Shown in pieces: positions 41,922 through 50,001 of a stretch of DNA of 64,000 nucleotides. Under the pieces are notes generated by a model, which ran no database searches, was not told where the DNA came from, and saw nothing but the letters and a program-made list of their open reading frames with translations. The DNA lies in NCBI GenBank assembly GCA_023400235.1, contig JAEXFI010000045.1:124001-188000 (forward strand), given 5' to 3'. Both the position numbers and the translations under genes were made by a program. How positions within the stretch are numbered: the stretch's first letter is position 1; each line of letters opens with the position of its first letter. The stretch is from Bacillota bacterium. GTDB taxonomy: Bacteria; Bacillota; Clostridia; Acetivibrionales; DSM-1351.

Positions 41922-42026
41922 GTGGCTACATTTAGAAAGGATAATGCGAGAATTGATAATGCTTATATGGGGGATACAATAAATTTTTATGGTAATGTAA
42001 ATTTAAATAATATAACTGATATATAA
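41922..42026 (+). CDS. Small ORF of 34 aa with strong ribosome binding site
   Basis: A GTG start with GGGAGG 8 nt upstream opens a 34-codon frame. The peptide has a charged N-terminal part (ATFRKDNARID) and a C-terminal GDTINFYGNVNLNNI stretch that looks like a beta-hairpin or beta-solenoid motif (G-N-V-N type). I do not recognise the family. It is followed after ~45 bp by the CsoR operator. It could be a real small protein or a remnant. Confidence 0.4.
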   Translation: MATFRKDNARIDNAYMGDTINFYGNVNLNNITDI

Positions 42027-42070
42027 ATGGCCGGTATTGACCTGCAATAATACAAATGATATAGTATCCT

Positions 42071-42088
42071 TATACCCGTATGGGTATA
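42071..42088 (+). promoter_or_regulatory. CsoR-type operator before the second csoR
   Basis: TATACCCGTATGGGTATA is a perfect 18-bp palindrome ending 13 bp before the csoR start and overlapping its ribosome binding region, suggesting autoregulation. Confidence 0.8.
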
Positions 42089-42101
42089 GGGAGGTGAGAT
42101 T

Positions 42102-42377
42102 GTGCGGAAATGTATGGATTCAGAAAATCTGCATAGACGCTTGAATAAGATAATGGGACAAATCAGGGCTATAGATAAGATGGTAGACGAAGATATACCC
42201 TGTGAAGATGTATTAATACAGATCAATGCAGTTAAAAGTGCAATGCAAAAGGTTGGACAGGTTATTCTGGAAGGGCATCTGAGCCATTGTGTCAAAGAGG
42301 GCATCGAGCACGGAGACCCGGAAAAAACAATAGCTGATTTTGCCAAAGCAGTTGAGCATTTTTCCAGAATGTCCTGA
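42102..42377 (+). CDS. csoR: CsoR-family copper-sensing repressor (second copy)
   Basis: 91-aa helical regulator with HRRLNKIMGQIRAIDKMVDE, the ligand Cys in IPCEDVL, and His/Cys in LEGHLSHCVKEG, the Cu(I) CsoR ligand set. A GTG start follows GGGAGGTGAG. Operators flank it: one over its own leader and two in the promoter of the P-type ATPase. It is distinct from the first CsoR at 27279 (only the core motifs agree). Confidence 0.92.
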   Translation: MRKCMDSENLHRRLNKIMGQIRAIDKMVDEDIPCEDVLIQINAVKSAMQKVGQVILEGHLSHCVKEGIEHGDPEKTIADFAKAVEHFSRMS

Positions 42378-42399
42378 TAATTTAATATATAGAGTAAAC

Positions 42400-42435
42400 A
42401 AAGGCAGCCGATATAAAAAAACGGTTGCCTTTTTG
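42400..42435 (+). terminator. Terminator after csoR
   Basis: AAGGCAGCCG (42401-42410) and CGGTTGCCTT (42422-42431) with one G-U pair, followed by TTTTG. It separates csoR from the independently controlled ATPase gene. Confidence 0.8.
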
Positions 42436-42488
42436 TTGACGTATTATACCCATGGGGGTATAATATACGCATACCCCTATGGGTATAA
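42436..42488 (+). promoter_or_regulatory. ATPase promoter with two CsoR operators
   Basis: TTGACG (42436-42441), a 17-bp spacer and a perfect TATAAT (42459-42464). Operator 1, TTATACCCATGGGGGTATAA (42444-42463), fills the spacer and -10. Operator 2, ATACCCCTATGGGTAT (42471-42486), covers the start site. Metal binding to CsoR should release both. Confidence 0.88.
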
Positions 42489-42512
42489 TTTTGAAAGGAG
42501 CAGTATAATATT

Positions 42513-44387
42513 ATGACATTAGTTATGTCTTTATTTAAGGACGAGGAGAGACGAACTCTTCTTTTCCTGATAGTTTCACTGCCTGCTCTCATTATCAGCT
42601 TTTTTGGTATTGGTAATCTGCCTGTTAACGCAGCCTGGATTGCTATTGTTCTCTGTGGTATACCTATTATTAAAGGAGCTGTTGTGGGTATTGTTACTGA
42701 GTTTGATATAAAGGCTGATGTTTTGGTGTCTTTAGCACTATTTGCCTCAGTATTAATCGGAGAAATATTTGCAGCGGGGGAAATAGCTTTTATTATGGCG
42801 CTTGGAGCCTATCTGGAAGAAAGGACTGTTTCAAAGGCCAGAGCCGGAATTGAGAAATTGGTACATCTGACACCCACTACTGCACGGGTGGTCATGGATA
42901 ATACAGAAAGTATTATACCTGCAAATAAGGTGAAAGCCGGGGATATTCTACGGGTATTGGCTGGAGAGACAGTTGTTGCAGACGGTTCAATTGTCAAAGG
43001 TAAAACAGCTATTGACCAGTCGGTGCTGACAGGGGAATCGCTCCCTGTGGACAAGGCTGAAGGTGATGAGGTATTCAGCGGAACTGTGAATCAGTTTGGT
43101 TCCTTTGATATGGTGGCACAAAAGGTTGGGGAAGACAGCTCTTTACAGAGGATGATAAGACTGGTTGAATCAGCCGACGCAGGAAAGGCCAAAATTGTAG
43201 GGACTGCCGACCGTTGGGCAACATGGATTGTAGTTATTGCTCTGTTGTCTGCGGTGATAACATGGCTTATAACCGGGGAGGTCATACGAGCTGTAACCAT
43301 ATTGGTGGTGTTCTGTCCATGCGCCTTGGTGCTGGCAACGCCCACAGCTATCATGGCAGGTATTGGTAATGCCACAAAATATGGCATTCTCGTCCGTCAG
43401 GGAGATGCTCTTGAAAGATTGGCCAAGGTCAGCCGGATTGCCTTTGATAAAACAGGAACACTTACATATGGCAAGCCGGTAGTGGTTCAGGTGCACAGCT
43501 CTGACTCAGAACTGGATAAATATGAATTGTTAAAAATTGCGGCAATTGCCGAACTGCGGTCTGAGCACCCGCTGGGGAAAGCCATTGTAGAGCACTACAG
43601 ACAAGTACATAAAGAGCAGCCTGTACAGCCGGAAGAATTTGAGCTGTTTGCAGGCAGAGGAGTATATGCAGCGTATGAAGGAAAGAGGGTGCTTGCAGGC
43701 AACGGGGCTTTGTTTGATGAAAGGAAGGTTAACATACCCGATGTACTTTATCAAAATGCTGAAAGGGCCCGTAAGGAAGGAAGTACAGTTATCTACCTGT
43801 CAATAGATGAAAGAGCTGTAGGGATGATTGCACTGTCGGATACATTACGCAAAGATGCTGAACAGACTGTAAAAGCCCTTCATAAAACCGGGATAAAAAC
43901 TTCTTTGCTGACAGGTGATGGGCAGCTGGCGGCAGACCATATAGCACAGCGGGTGGGCATTGCAGAGGTGAACTCTGGCTGTCTGCCTGAACATAAGCTT
44001 GAAGTTATCGGTACATATCAGCAGAAGGGGGAGAAGATTTGCATGATAGGTGACGGCATTAATGACGCACCGGCGCTAAAAACTGCTTTTGTAGGTATTG
44101 CAATGGGTGGAGTCGGAAGTGACATTGCTATAGATGCTGCCGATATAGTGCTTGTGAGCGACGATATCAGGGAACTTCCACATCTTCTGCAGCTTTCCCA
44201 GAAGACTATGAGGACTATAAATATAAACCTTATAGCCTCAATGGCACTTAACTTTATTGCAATCGGCCTTGCTATTTCAGGGGTATTAACGCCAGTTCCG
44301 GGAGCGTTGGTGCACAATGTGGGCTCGGTGGCCGTTATTATTAATTCCTCCCTGCTGCTGAAGTGGAGAAAAAGCATATGTTATTGA
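42513..44387 (+). CDS. P1B-type heavy-metal-exporting ATPase
   Basis: 624-aa membrane pump. Motifs: TGES (ATPase actuator), VFCPCALVLATPTA with the CPC ion site near residue 268, DKTGTLTYG with phosphorylated Asp312, HPLG of the nucleotide domain, GDGINDAPAL. There is no N-terminal heavy-metal-binding (HMA) domain. The last membrane segment carries HNVGSVAVIINSS rather than the MxxSS of copper pumps (P1B-1) or the DxG of zinc/cadmium pumps (P1B-2), so sequence alone leaves the metal open; the CsoR operators argue for Cu(I). GAAAGGAG precedes the ATG. Confidence 0.9.
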   Translation: MTLVMSLFKDEERRTLLFLIVSLPALIISFFGIGNLPVNAAWIAIVLCGIPIIKGAVVGIVTEFDIKADVLVSLALFASVLIGEIFAAGEIAFIMALGAYLEERTVSKARAGIEKLVHLTPTTARVVMDNTESIIPANKVKAGDILRVLAGETVVADGSIVKGKTAIDQSVLTGESLPVDKAEGDEVFSGTVNQFGSFDMVAQKVGEDSSLQRMIRLVESADAGKAKIVGTADRWATWIVVIALLSAVITWLITGEVIRAVTILVVFCPCALVLATPTAIMAGIGNATKYGILVRQGDALERLAKVSRIAFDKTGTLTYGKPVVVQVHSSDSELDKYELLKIAAIAELRSEHPLGKAIVEHYRQVHKEQPVQPEEFELFAGRGVYAAYEGKRVLAGNGALFDERKVNIPDVLYQNAERARKEGSTVIYLSIDERAVGMIALSDTLRKDAEQTVKALHKTGIKTSLLTGDGQLAADHIAQRVGIAEVNSGCLPEHKLEVIGTYQQKGEKICMIGDGINDAPALKTAFVGIAMGGVGSDIAIDAADIVLVSDDIRELPHLLQLSQKTMRTININLIASMALNFIAIGLAISGVLTPVPGALVHNVGSVAVIINSSLLLKWRKSICY

Positions 44388-44417
44388 ATCCTCTGGTGTA
44401 TTGAAAAGTACGCTATA

Positions 44418-44476
44418 AAACCTCCTTGTCAGAATATTACTAGTAAAGAATAGCTATTATTCTGACAAGAAGGTTT
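44418..44476. terminator. Bidirectional terminator-like hairpin between convergent genes
   Basis: AAACCTCCTTGTCAGAATA (44418-44436) and TATTCTGACAAGAAGGTTT (44458-44476) pair at 18 of 19 positions. It lies between the ATPase and the minus-strand Rrf2 gene. U-tracts are short on either side. The rest of 44388-44635 shows nothing further. Confidence 0.6.
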
Positions 44477-44635
44477 CTGGTATTATTAAAATTAAAATAT
44501 TTTGTTTATATAAATGCAGGACATGTATTGAAAAAAAGAGCTGTAATTTGTGACGGATATTATGCCGGATTCTAGTTGTAAAGCGTTATTCTCAAAAGGG
44601 TGAAGCTGTACAAGCAGCTTTGTCATTGTCGTCTG

Positions 44636-45109
44636 CTAAATAACTTCTTGAATCCATTCATCAATTTTTTTGATATCGTATTGTTGTTCAATTTGTTTCA
44701 TTAAGCCAAATAGCGTTATTTCCATTAGTGAGGATTTCCACTTATCCTCAACTGTCTGCATAATAATTTCCAGAACACATTTTTGTTTTTCTGTTACTGA
44801 AGTATCGTTAACAAAGTGATTAATTAAAGATGTTCCGTTAAAAATAGATCCTTTTCCTTCGATTGCTTCAAAGATATCACGAAGATTAATATCATGTATA
44901 GATTTTGCTAATGAAAACCCACCTTTTTTTCCAGTAGATGAAATAACCATACCTTCGTGGACTAAAACCTTCATAAGTTTCTTTAAATATGACGGTGATA
45001 AATTTAAGCGGTTACTTATAACATCAGATGTTAACGTGCTTTCTTTTGGCAATCTTGACAATATGAGCAGAACATAAATACTTTGCTCCATTCCGGATTT
45101 AAATTTCAC
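44636..45109 (-). CDS. Rrf2-family transcriptional regulator
   Basis: 157-aa winged helix regulator: MKFKSGMEQSIYVLLILSRL, the recognition helix SPSYLKKLMKVLVHEGMV and wing STGKKGGFSLAKS. The three clustered cysteines that ligate Fe-S in IscR/NsrR are missing (only one Cys, in KQKCVLEII), so it is of the CymR/YwnA kind that senses through other means. Its promoter region holds two 19-bp direct repeats that may be its operators, shared with the divergent AvrD cluster. Start is at the ATG preceded (on the minus strand) by AAGGAGG. Confidence 0.85.
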   Translation of the reverse strand: MKFKSGMEQSIYVLLILSRLPKESTLTSDVISNRLNLSPSYLKKLMKVLVHEGMVISSTGKKGGFSLAKSIHDINLRDIFEAIEGKGSIFNGTSLINHFVNDTSVTEKQKCVLEIIMQTVEDKWKSSLMEITLFGLMKQIEQQYDIKKIDEWIQEVI

Positions 45110-45155
45110 TTGACATCCTCCTTAAAATTAATTAGAATTAATTATGGATAATAAA

Positions 45156-45227
45156 TGTACATAATAGACTCTAAATATAATTATAACATAATTATAATAG
45201 ATATTCATTGTACATAATAGATTCTAA
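45156..45227. promoter_or_regulatory. Two 19-bp direct repeats between the Rrf2 gene and the AvrD cluster
   Basis: TGTACATAATAGACTCTAA (45156-45174) and TGTACATAATAGATTCTAA (45209-45227) differ at one base and start 53 bp apart, about five helical turns. A related inverse half-site, TTAGAATT, lies at 45132. They are candidate operators for the adjacent Rrf2 protein, controlling itself and possibly the divergent cluster. Confidence 0.55.
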
Positions 45228-45380
45228 TTTGTTTTATAAGCAGTGTCAAGTTTGCTCATAATATTATTTTCTGGCAATAATCCCAAACAGGCCTAAGATT
45301 TGATTACAAAAGTAAAGGATCGATATAGAACTTAGTATTTTGCATAATTTTGCACATTTGAGAAATACGAAGAAGGTGAT

Positions 45381-45470
45381 ATGTCTATTCAAAATAAACA
45401 TTGTCGTATTAAAAGGGACGCATTATTCAAAATTACTTTTTTGAATAATAATTTTTACCCATTGCTGTAA
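45381..45470 (+). CDS. Possible 29-aa leader peptide upstream of the AvrD gene
   Basis: ATG at 45381 is preceded by GAAGAAGGTGAT, a good ribosome binding site. The peptide is basic then hydrophobic (SIQNKHCRIKRDALF, then ITFLNNNFYPLL). A terminator hairpin (45422-45456) lies within its last third, and the AvrD gene starts 23 bp after its stop. This is the layout of a translation-dependent attenuator, but the frame could be fortuitous. Confidence 0.35.
   Translation: MSIQNKHCRIKRDALFKITFLNNNFYPLL
45422..45456 (+). terminator. Intrinsic terminator inside the AvrD leader (candidate attenuator)
   Basis: ATTATTCAAAA (45422-45432) and TTTTGAATAAT (45439-45449) form a perfect 11-bp stem followed by AATTTTT. 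It lies before the cluster genes instead of after them, so it may control read-through. Stem is AT-rich and therefore weak. Confidence 0.5.
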
Positions 45471-45493
45471 AATATATGAAAGGATTGATAATT

Positions 45494-46546
45494 ATGACAG
45501 ACACTTCTGTGTTTTTTGATTGCATTGATGAAATTTTGGGTCCAAAAGAGGAACGCTTTTTTGGTAAAGGATTTGGGAAAGTAATACATAACATAAGCGA
45601 TATTGATATTAGAAATGGACTTGTGGGCGAATATATAACAGTTAATGGTACACAGGTTAAGTTGGATAGTAATACTAAAGGCTGTGTACAAGCCAAAGGA
45701 ACGCTTGCTTATCCCAAGGATTGGTCCCAGAAGTCGGAATCCTCCGAGTTGAAACCACACCTTAGCAGTATTGATGCATTAATAATTAGTGCTCAATTGA
45801 ATGAAATCTATCTTATTAACAGTTATGATTTTGATGATACTGAACGGAAGCAAATCTGGCTTAGACGTTGTACTATATCAGCCGGTAACTCTCCTCAGGA
45901 AAGTCTTAATAGTTTTGATGTATGTACTCTTCACCTTGGAACAAAAGAATCTCAAGAATACTTGTGCTCCAATATATCTGTCTTTGAATCACAAATTGGA
46001 GCATTAAAAGTCCGCAGTGAAATAGTGCACCCCTCCAAGAGTATTTTGTGCAAAAATACTCACTATAACAGGTCAATTGATGTTTTGGGCGATCCCAATA
46101 AAAGATACTATGGAAATGGCTACAAGTACTCGGAACACAGCATTAAAAATGTCAAAATTAATATTAAGGAGGAAACTGTTGAAAGTCTGATTAATATAAA
46201 TCAGGCCAATAAAGGGTTACCAAGTGACGGTATAGAGGCAGTTTACAGACCCTCCATTTCCATGGTTGACAGCATTATAATCAGCGGTCAGATTTCTCAA
46301 GCATTTCTGTACATTCTGGATAATGTAAGTCGTGCTCAAAGTAATACCCTGTGGCTGAGGAGTGTAACCATAGAAAGTACAACCCCGTATCAACCCTGTG
46401 ACACTTTTCTTGCATCAATACGTATGGTGAAAAGCAGATTGTTGAATGTAAAAGGTGAATATTGGAGAACAGCAAATATGACTGGTGCGTTTAGAGGGAT
46501 TACCATTAACTATTCCATTGCACATGAGTTGCCTATTACTGTATAA
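45494..46546 (+). CDS. AvrD-family protein (syringolide/butyrolactone-type synthase)
   Basis: 350 aa. I recognise it as AvrD-like (Pseudomonas AvrD directs synthesis of acyl-glycoside syringolides). It has an internal duplication: ILGPKEERFFGKGFGKV (15-30) against VLGDPNKRYYGNGY (197-210), SIDALIISAQLNEIYL (92-107) against MVDSIIISGQISQAFL (257-272), IWLRRCTI against LWLRSVTI, and NSFDVCTLHL against DTFLASIRMV. Such tandem repeats suggest a double hot-dog fold like AfsA. No secretion signal. It leads a cluster with a P-loop kinase, an Old Yellow Enzyme and an MFS exporter. The ATG at 45494 has AAAGGA upstream; ATG 45476 does not. Confidence 0.65.
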   Translation: MTDTSVFFDCIDEILGPKEERFFGKGFGKVIHNISDIDIRNGLVGEYITVNGTQVKLDSNTKGCVQAKGTLAYPKDWSQKSESSELKPHLSSIDALIISAQLNEIYLINSYDFDDTERKQIWLRRCTISAGNSPQESLNSFDVCTLHLGTKESQEYLCSNISVFESQIGALKVRSEIVHPSKSILCKNTHYNRSIDVLGDPNKRYYGNGYKYSEHSIKNVKINIKEETVESLININQANKGLPSDGIEAVYRPSISMVDSIIISGQISQAFLYILDNVSRAQSNTLWLRSVTIESTTPYQPCDTFLASIRMVKSRLLNVKGEYWRTANMTGAFRGITINYSIAHELPITV

Positions 46547-46582
46547 ATTCAAATTTAAGAAAAAAGAAAAGGAGAAAATACT

Positions 46583-47281
46583 ATGAGACTAGCAATATCG
46601 GGTACATATTCTTCAGGAAAGACAACAACAACACTTGCATTATCGTATCTGACAGGTATTCCACGTACTCATGCAAAAACCATGCGTGAAATTTTGCCGG
46701 AAGCATTACCCGGGAAAAGACTGGAAGAGTGCTCCATGCCGGAGCTTTTTCAATTGGCTATACGCCGTTACTCTGAACGAGCAGTTCACGAAAGCAAATT
46801 GGTGGATAATTTTTTATCTGACGGCTCGGCACTACATGAATGGGTTTATGGAAAAGGAAGATTGGCATTTGGAATAAATCCGGAGGATCCGGCTGCTTCC
46901 GATTCACTGGACCCGTTAATAAAAAATACATATAGTGAATTTATTGAGAATTTAGGGTGTGTTGTTAAACAGCATGCTAAAAAAACCTATGATGAATTTA
47001 TTCACCTGCCTGTTGAATTCCCGTTGGCTAAAGATGGACATAGACCTGTATCTGAAAACTTCAGAAACATGTCCGATCAATTGCTGATTGAGACACTTGA
47101 TGAGTTACATATAAAATACCATGTTGTATCGGGAAGTATTGAAGAACGTCTGAAAAAGATTCTGGAAATCTACGACTTTAAACCAGTAATAGCAATAGAG
47201 GAGGCTATTAAATCGGCAATTGATGAAACTTCAGCAATGCAAACGGAAATTGAAGCATATAATGCATCAATTGCAAAATAA
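46583..47281 (+). CDS. P-loop kinase-like ATPase (AAA_28/NadR type)
   Basis: 232 aa with an N-terminal Walker A (ISGTYSSGKTTTT, residues 5-17), TMREILPE, and FLSDGSALHEW as a likely Walker B/DNA-free acidic motif, followed by HIKYHVVSGSIEERLKKI near the end, as in AAA_28 kinases that phosphorylate small metabolites. In this cluster it may phosphorylate or dephosphorylate a sugar-derived intermediate of the AvrD product. AAAAGGAG precedes the ATG; it is 36 bp after the AvrD gene. Confidence 0.75.
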   Translation: MRLAISGTYSSGKTTTTLALSYLTGIPRTHAKTMREILPEALPGKRLEECSMPELFQLAIRRYSERAVHESKLVDNFLSDGSALHEWVYGKGRLAFGINPEDPAASDSLDPLIKNTYSEFIENLGCVVKQHAKKTYDEFIHLPVEFPLAKDGHRPVSENFRNMSDQLLIETLDELHIKYHVVSGSIEERLKKILEIYDFKPVIAIEEAIKSAIDETSAMQTEIEAYNASIAK

Positions 47282-47321
47282 TATTTTTCACCTAAGTATA
47301 TTAAAGGGAGATGATCAGGAA

Positions 47322-48407
47322 ATGACTGAAAATGAGAAGAATGTTTTATTTAAAAGCTTTGAAACAAACAAAATTAATTTAAGAAACAGATTTGTAATGG
47401 CTCCTGTACCAACAGGCTTCATTAAGGATGGGGTGCCCACTGGAAGAAATGTTCAATTTTACGGAAAAAGAGCTGAAAGCATTGGCTTGATAATTGCCGG
47501 CGCAATTAATATTAACCACCCTACAGCCTCAAACAATGATAAAATTCCTTTTATCAATTCAGAAGCAGCAATTGCTGCATGGAAGGAAATAACAGATGAG
47601 GTCCATGCGAAAAATGGCAAAATCGTAGGACAGATATGGCATAGCGGCGGTTTCAGGAAACTGGGACAGCCAGATTTATCCTCGGAGGCGACCACTCCTT
47701 CAGGCCTGTTCAATGGGGAGAAAATAGGAGAACCAATGACAAAAGAAGAAATTAAGGACATGATTTCTACATTTGCAGAAGCAGCAGGAAATGTAAAAAA
47801 AGCAGGCTTTGACGGAGTGGAAATTCACGGTGCTCACGGAAGCCTGATTCATGACTTCTTCTGTGACAATATGAATAAAAGAACTGACGAATATGGGCCT
47901 TCTAATAGAACACTATTTGCAGAAGAAGTCATAAAAGCCTGCAGAGAGGTTGTAGGTGATGAATTCCCAATATTATTAAGGATTTCACATTTTAAAATGT
48001 ACGATTTGGGTGCACAACTGGCAGCTTCACCGCAAGAATTCGAAAGTTTCATAGTACCGCTTTCAAATGCCGGTGTGGATATATTTGACTGCTCGGCTCT
48101 CAATTTTACCGATTCCGCTTTTGAGGGAGTTGAAGGAAGCCTGGCCTATTGGACGAAGCTGTTTACAAACAAGCCTACGATTAACATAGGGAACGTAGGC
48201 TCACAAAAGCCGTTCTTACATGATCTGCCTGAGCTTATAACTAAAATAGTTACTAATCAGGATTTATCGGATAAGGCCTCTTCCGGCAAGCAAACAAAGA
48301 TTAACAATATTGAAGCTTTGAACAGGAGCCTGGAAAATGATGAATACGATTTGGTAGCTGTGGGACGCCCCATACTAATAGATGCAGAATGGCTGAACAA
48401 GCTGTAG
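47322..48407 (+). CDS. NADH:flavin oxidoreductase / Old Yellow Enzyme family
   Basis: 361-aa FMN TIM-barrel enzyme: LFKSFETNKINLRNRFVMAP (split motif: LRNRFVMAP), QIWHSGG, the proton-relay-type VEIHGAHGSLIHDFF, and RTDEYG. OYE enzymes reduce activated C=C bonds; reduction of a butenolide would give a butyrolactone, as BprA does in A-factor synthesis, although BprA belongs to a different family. The upstream in-frame codons overlap the kinase gene; ATG 47322 with AGGGAG upstream is preferred. The terminal ~15 residues (VGRPILIDAEWLNKL) are typical OYE. Confidence 0.88.
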   Translation: MTENEKNVLFKSFETNKINLRNRFVMAPVPTGFIKDGVPTGRNVQFYGKRAESIGLIIAGAININHPTASNNDKIPFINSEAAIAAWKEITDEVHAKNGKIVGQIWHSGGFRKLGQPDLSSEATTPSGLFNGEKIGEPMTKEEIKDMISTFAEAAGNVKKAGFDGVEIHGAHGSLIHDFFCDNMNKRTDEYGPSNRTLFAEEVIKACREVVGDEFPILLRISHFKMYDLGAQLAASPQEFESFIVPLSNAGVDIFDCSALNFTDSAFEGVEGSLAYWTKLFTNKPTINIGNVGSQKPFLHDLPELITKIVTNQDLSDKASSGKQTKINNIEALNRSLENDEYDLVAVGRPILIDAEWLNKL

Positions 48408-48513
48408 GCATACTGGAAAATATGCTGGGTGCAGGCAGAAATCAATGACTATACTTTAACGGATTGAAAATATAGTTAGGGGAGGTAAGTAAATTAATAA
48501 ATTTACATGAAAA

Positions 48514-49890
48514 ATGGAGATTAATATTAAAAAGAAAGAGAATTCATTATTATTGCTGATTGTCTTATCATTTGGGTTTGTTATGGCTGTATTGGACACC
48601 ACAGGCGTTGTTTTGGCTGTGCCGGAAATAAAAAAAATACTGGTCATCTCACTGAATGATTCGATTTGGATTATTAACTCATATATACTGGCATTAGGAA
48701 CATTTTTGCTGCTGTCAGGAAGTTTATCTGCTAAATATGGTGCAAAAAAAATAATGATGGCAGGTATGGCGTTATTTGTAATATCGTCATTTGGATGTTC
48801 TATTGCAGCAGATATAAAAATTCTCATCTTCTGCAGATTTTTTCAGGGGCTGGGAGCAGCTTCATTTATGCCTAGTTCAATGTCTTTGCTTTTTATGGCA
48901 TATCCAGATGCTGAGAAGCGATCAAAAATGTTGGGTATTTGGACTTCTATTATTTCTGTGGCAACAGGAACGGGTTCATTTATTGGCGGAACAATTATTC
49001 AGTACTGGGGCTGGAGAAGTATTTTTCTTATAAATATTCCTATGGGCGTTATAACCATATTATTTATAGCAATTAATGTTAAAGATGATATTAAAAATTC
49101 AGGAATTAAAATTGACATTCTAAGTCACTTGCTTCTGGTATTAACTATTTCAAGTATAATTGTATTCCTGGTTGAAGGTAATCAGTTTGGTTATACGCAG
49201 GGCAGAATAATTGCATTTTTATTTGCGTTCCTTTGCTTTGGAGTAATTTTTGTTGTAAGAGAAAAGAGAATTTCCAATCCCATTATTCCAACAGTTTTAT
49301 TGAGAAAGGCAAAATTTACAATATCAAATATTTTAGGTTTGATAATTAATATTTCACTTTATGGCATTGTCCTTGTTTTAGGACTGTACTTTCAAATTCA
49401 TCTGCACTTGTCCCCAATGATTTCCGGGCTATTAATATTGCCTGGTATGGTGGTTCTTATCATAGGGAATCTGTTCTATGCAAAATATACCACCAGATTA
49501 CGACCTTACAGATTATTGATTGGTTCTGTTTTTGTAACATTAATAGGTGCAGGTGCAATGTATTTGTTTTCACTTATTCTGAATCCATTACCCAATGCAA
49601 TTATTGTTGTTATTTTCTCAATAATGAATTTGGGAATCGGAGTACTTGTTCCGGCACTCACTACTGTTCTTATGGAAGCATCGGGAAGAGAGTACTCCAG
49701 CATGGCCGGTGCAACTTTAAATGCAAATAAGCAAATTGGAGGCTTGTTTGGTACTGCTATAATGGGGATGGTAATTTCAAGCTATGGAGACAGCTGGAGT
49801 AAAATAATTCAGATTACTTTCCTTATAAATATAGTACTTTACCTGGTAGGATTTATATTATCAAAAAAATTTATGTCAGAGGGAGATTAG
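48514..49890 (+). CDS. MFS transporter, DHA2 (14-TM) family
   Basis: 458 aa with about 14 hydrophobic segments. LDTTGVVLAVPEIKKIL, the GAKKIMMAG loop motif and GSFIGGTIIQYWGWRSIFLINIPMG (partly quoted) are typical of EmrB/QacA drug:H+ antiporters. It may export the product of the AvrD cluster. The ribosome binding site is odd: GGGGAGG lies ~30 nt upstream and the ATG at 48514 opens ATGGAGATTAATATT, which matches the pair-B leaders (ATGGAGATTAATATG) except that the final start codon is ATT. Initiation at that ATT cannot be excluded. Confidence 0.85.
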   Translation: MEINIKKKENSLLLLIVLSFGFVMAVLDTTGVVLAVPEIKKILVISLNDSIWIINSYILALGTFLLLSGSLSAKYGAKKIMMAGMALFVISSFGCSIAADIKILIFCRFFQGLGAASFMPSSMSLLFMAYPDAEKRSKMLGIWTSIISVATGTGSFIGGTIIQYWGWRSIFLINIPMGVITILFIAINVKDDIKNSGIKIDILSHLLLVLTISSIIVFLVEGNQFGYTQGRIIAFLFAFLCFGVIFVVREKRISNPIIPTVLLRKAKFTISNILGLIINISLYGIVLVLGLYFQIHLHLSPMISGLLILPGMVVLIIGNLFYAKYTTRLRPYRLLIGSVFVTLIGAGAMYLFSLILNPLPNAIIVVIFSIMNLGIGVLVPALTTVLMEASGREYSSMAGATLNANKQIGGLFGTAIMGMVISSYGDSWSKIIQITFLINIVLYLVGFILSKKFMSEGD

Positions 49891-50001
49891 CTTGAAAGAT
49901 ACATGTGGCAAGTCAAAGTGGATTTCACGCAGCGAAAGCCACAACGTGTCTTTCATTACTATTTGTGTACGCGCCATGCGCGTAGATGGGAGATTAATAT
50001 G
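49888..50001 (+). promoter_or_regulatory. Pair-B leader RNA (copy 2) upstream of the flavodoxin-like gene
   Basis: Matches the hemA leader (16690-16802) from its first bases, TAGCTTGAAA, where the TAG is the stop codon of the MFS gene, to the start codon. GTGGATTTC (49918-49926) pairs with GAAAGCCAC (49934-49942), and TACGCGC-CAT-GCGCGTA (49968-49984) repeats the second hairpin with a changed loop. GAAAGATAC near the 5' end can pair with GTGTCTTTC. Preserved arms and altered loops argue for RNA function. Here the gene controlled is a reductase outside the tetrapyrrole locus. Confidence 0.6.
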
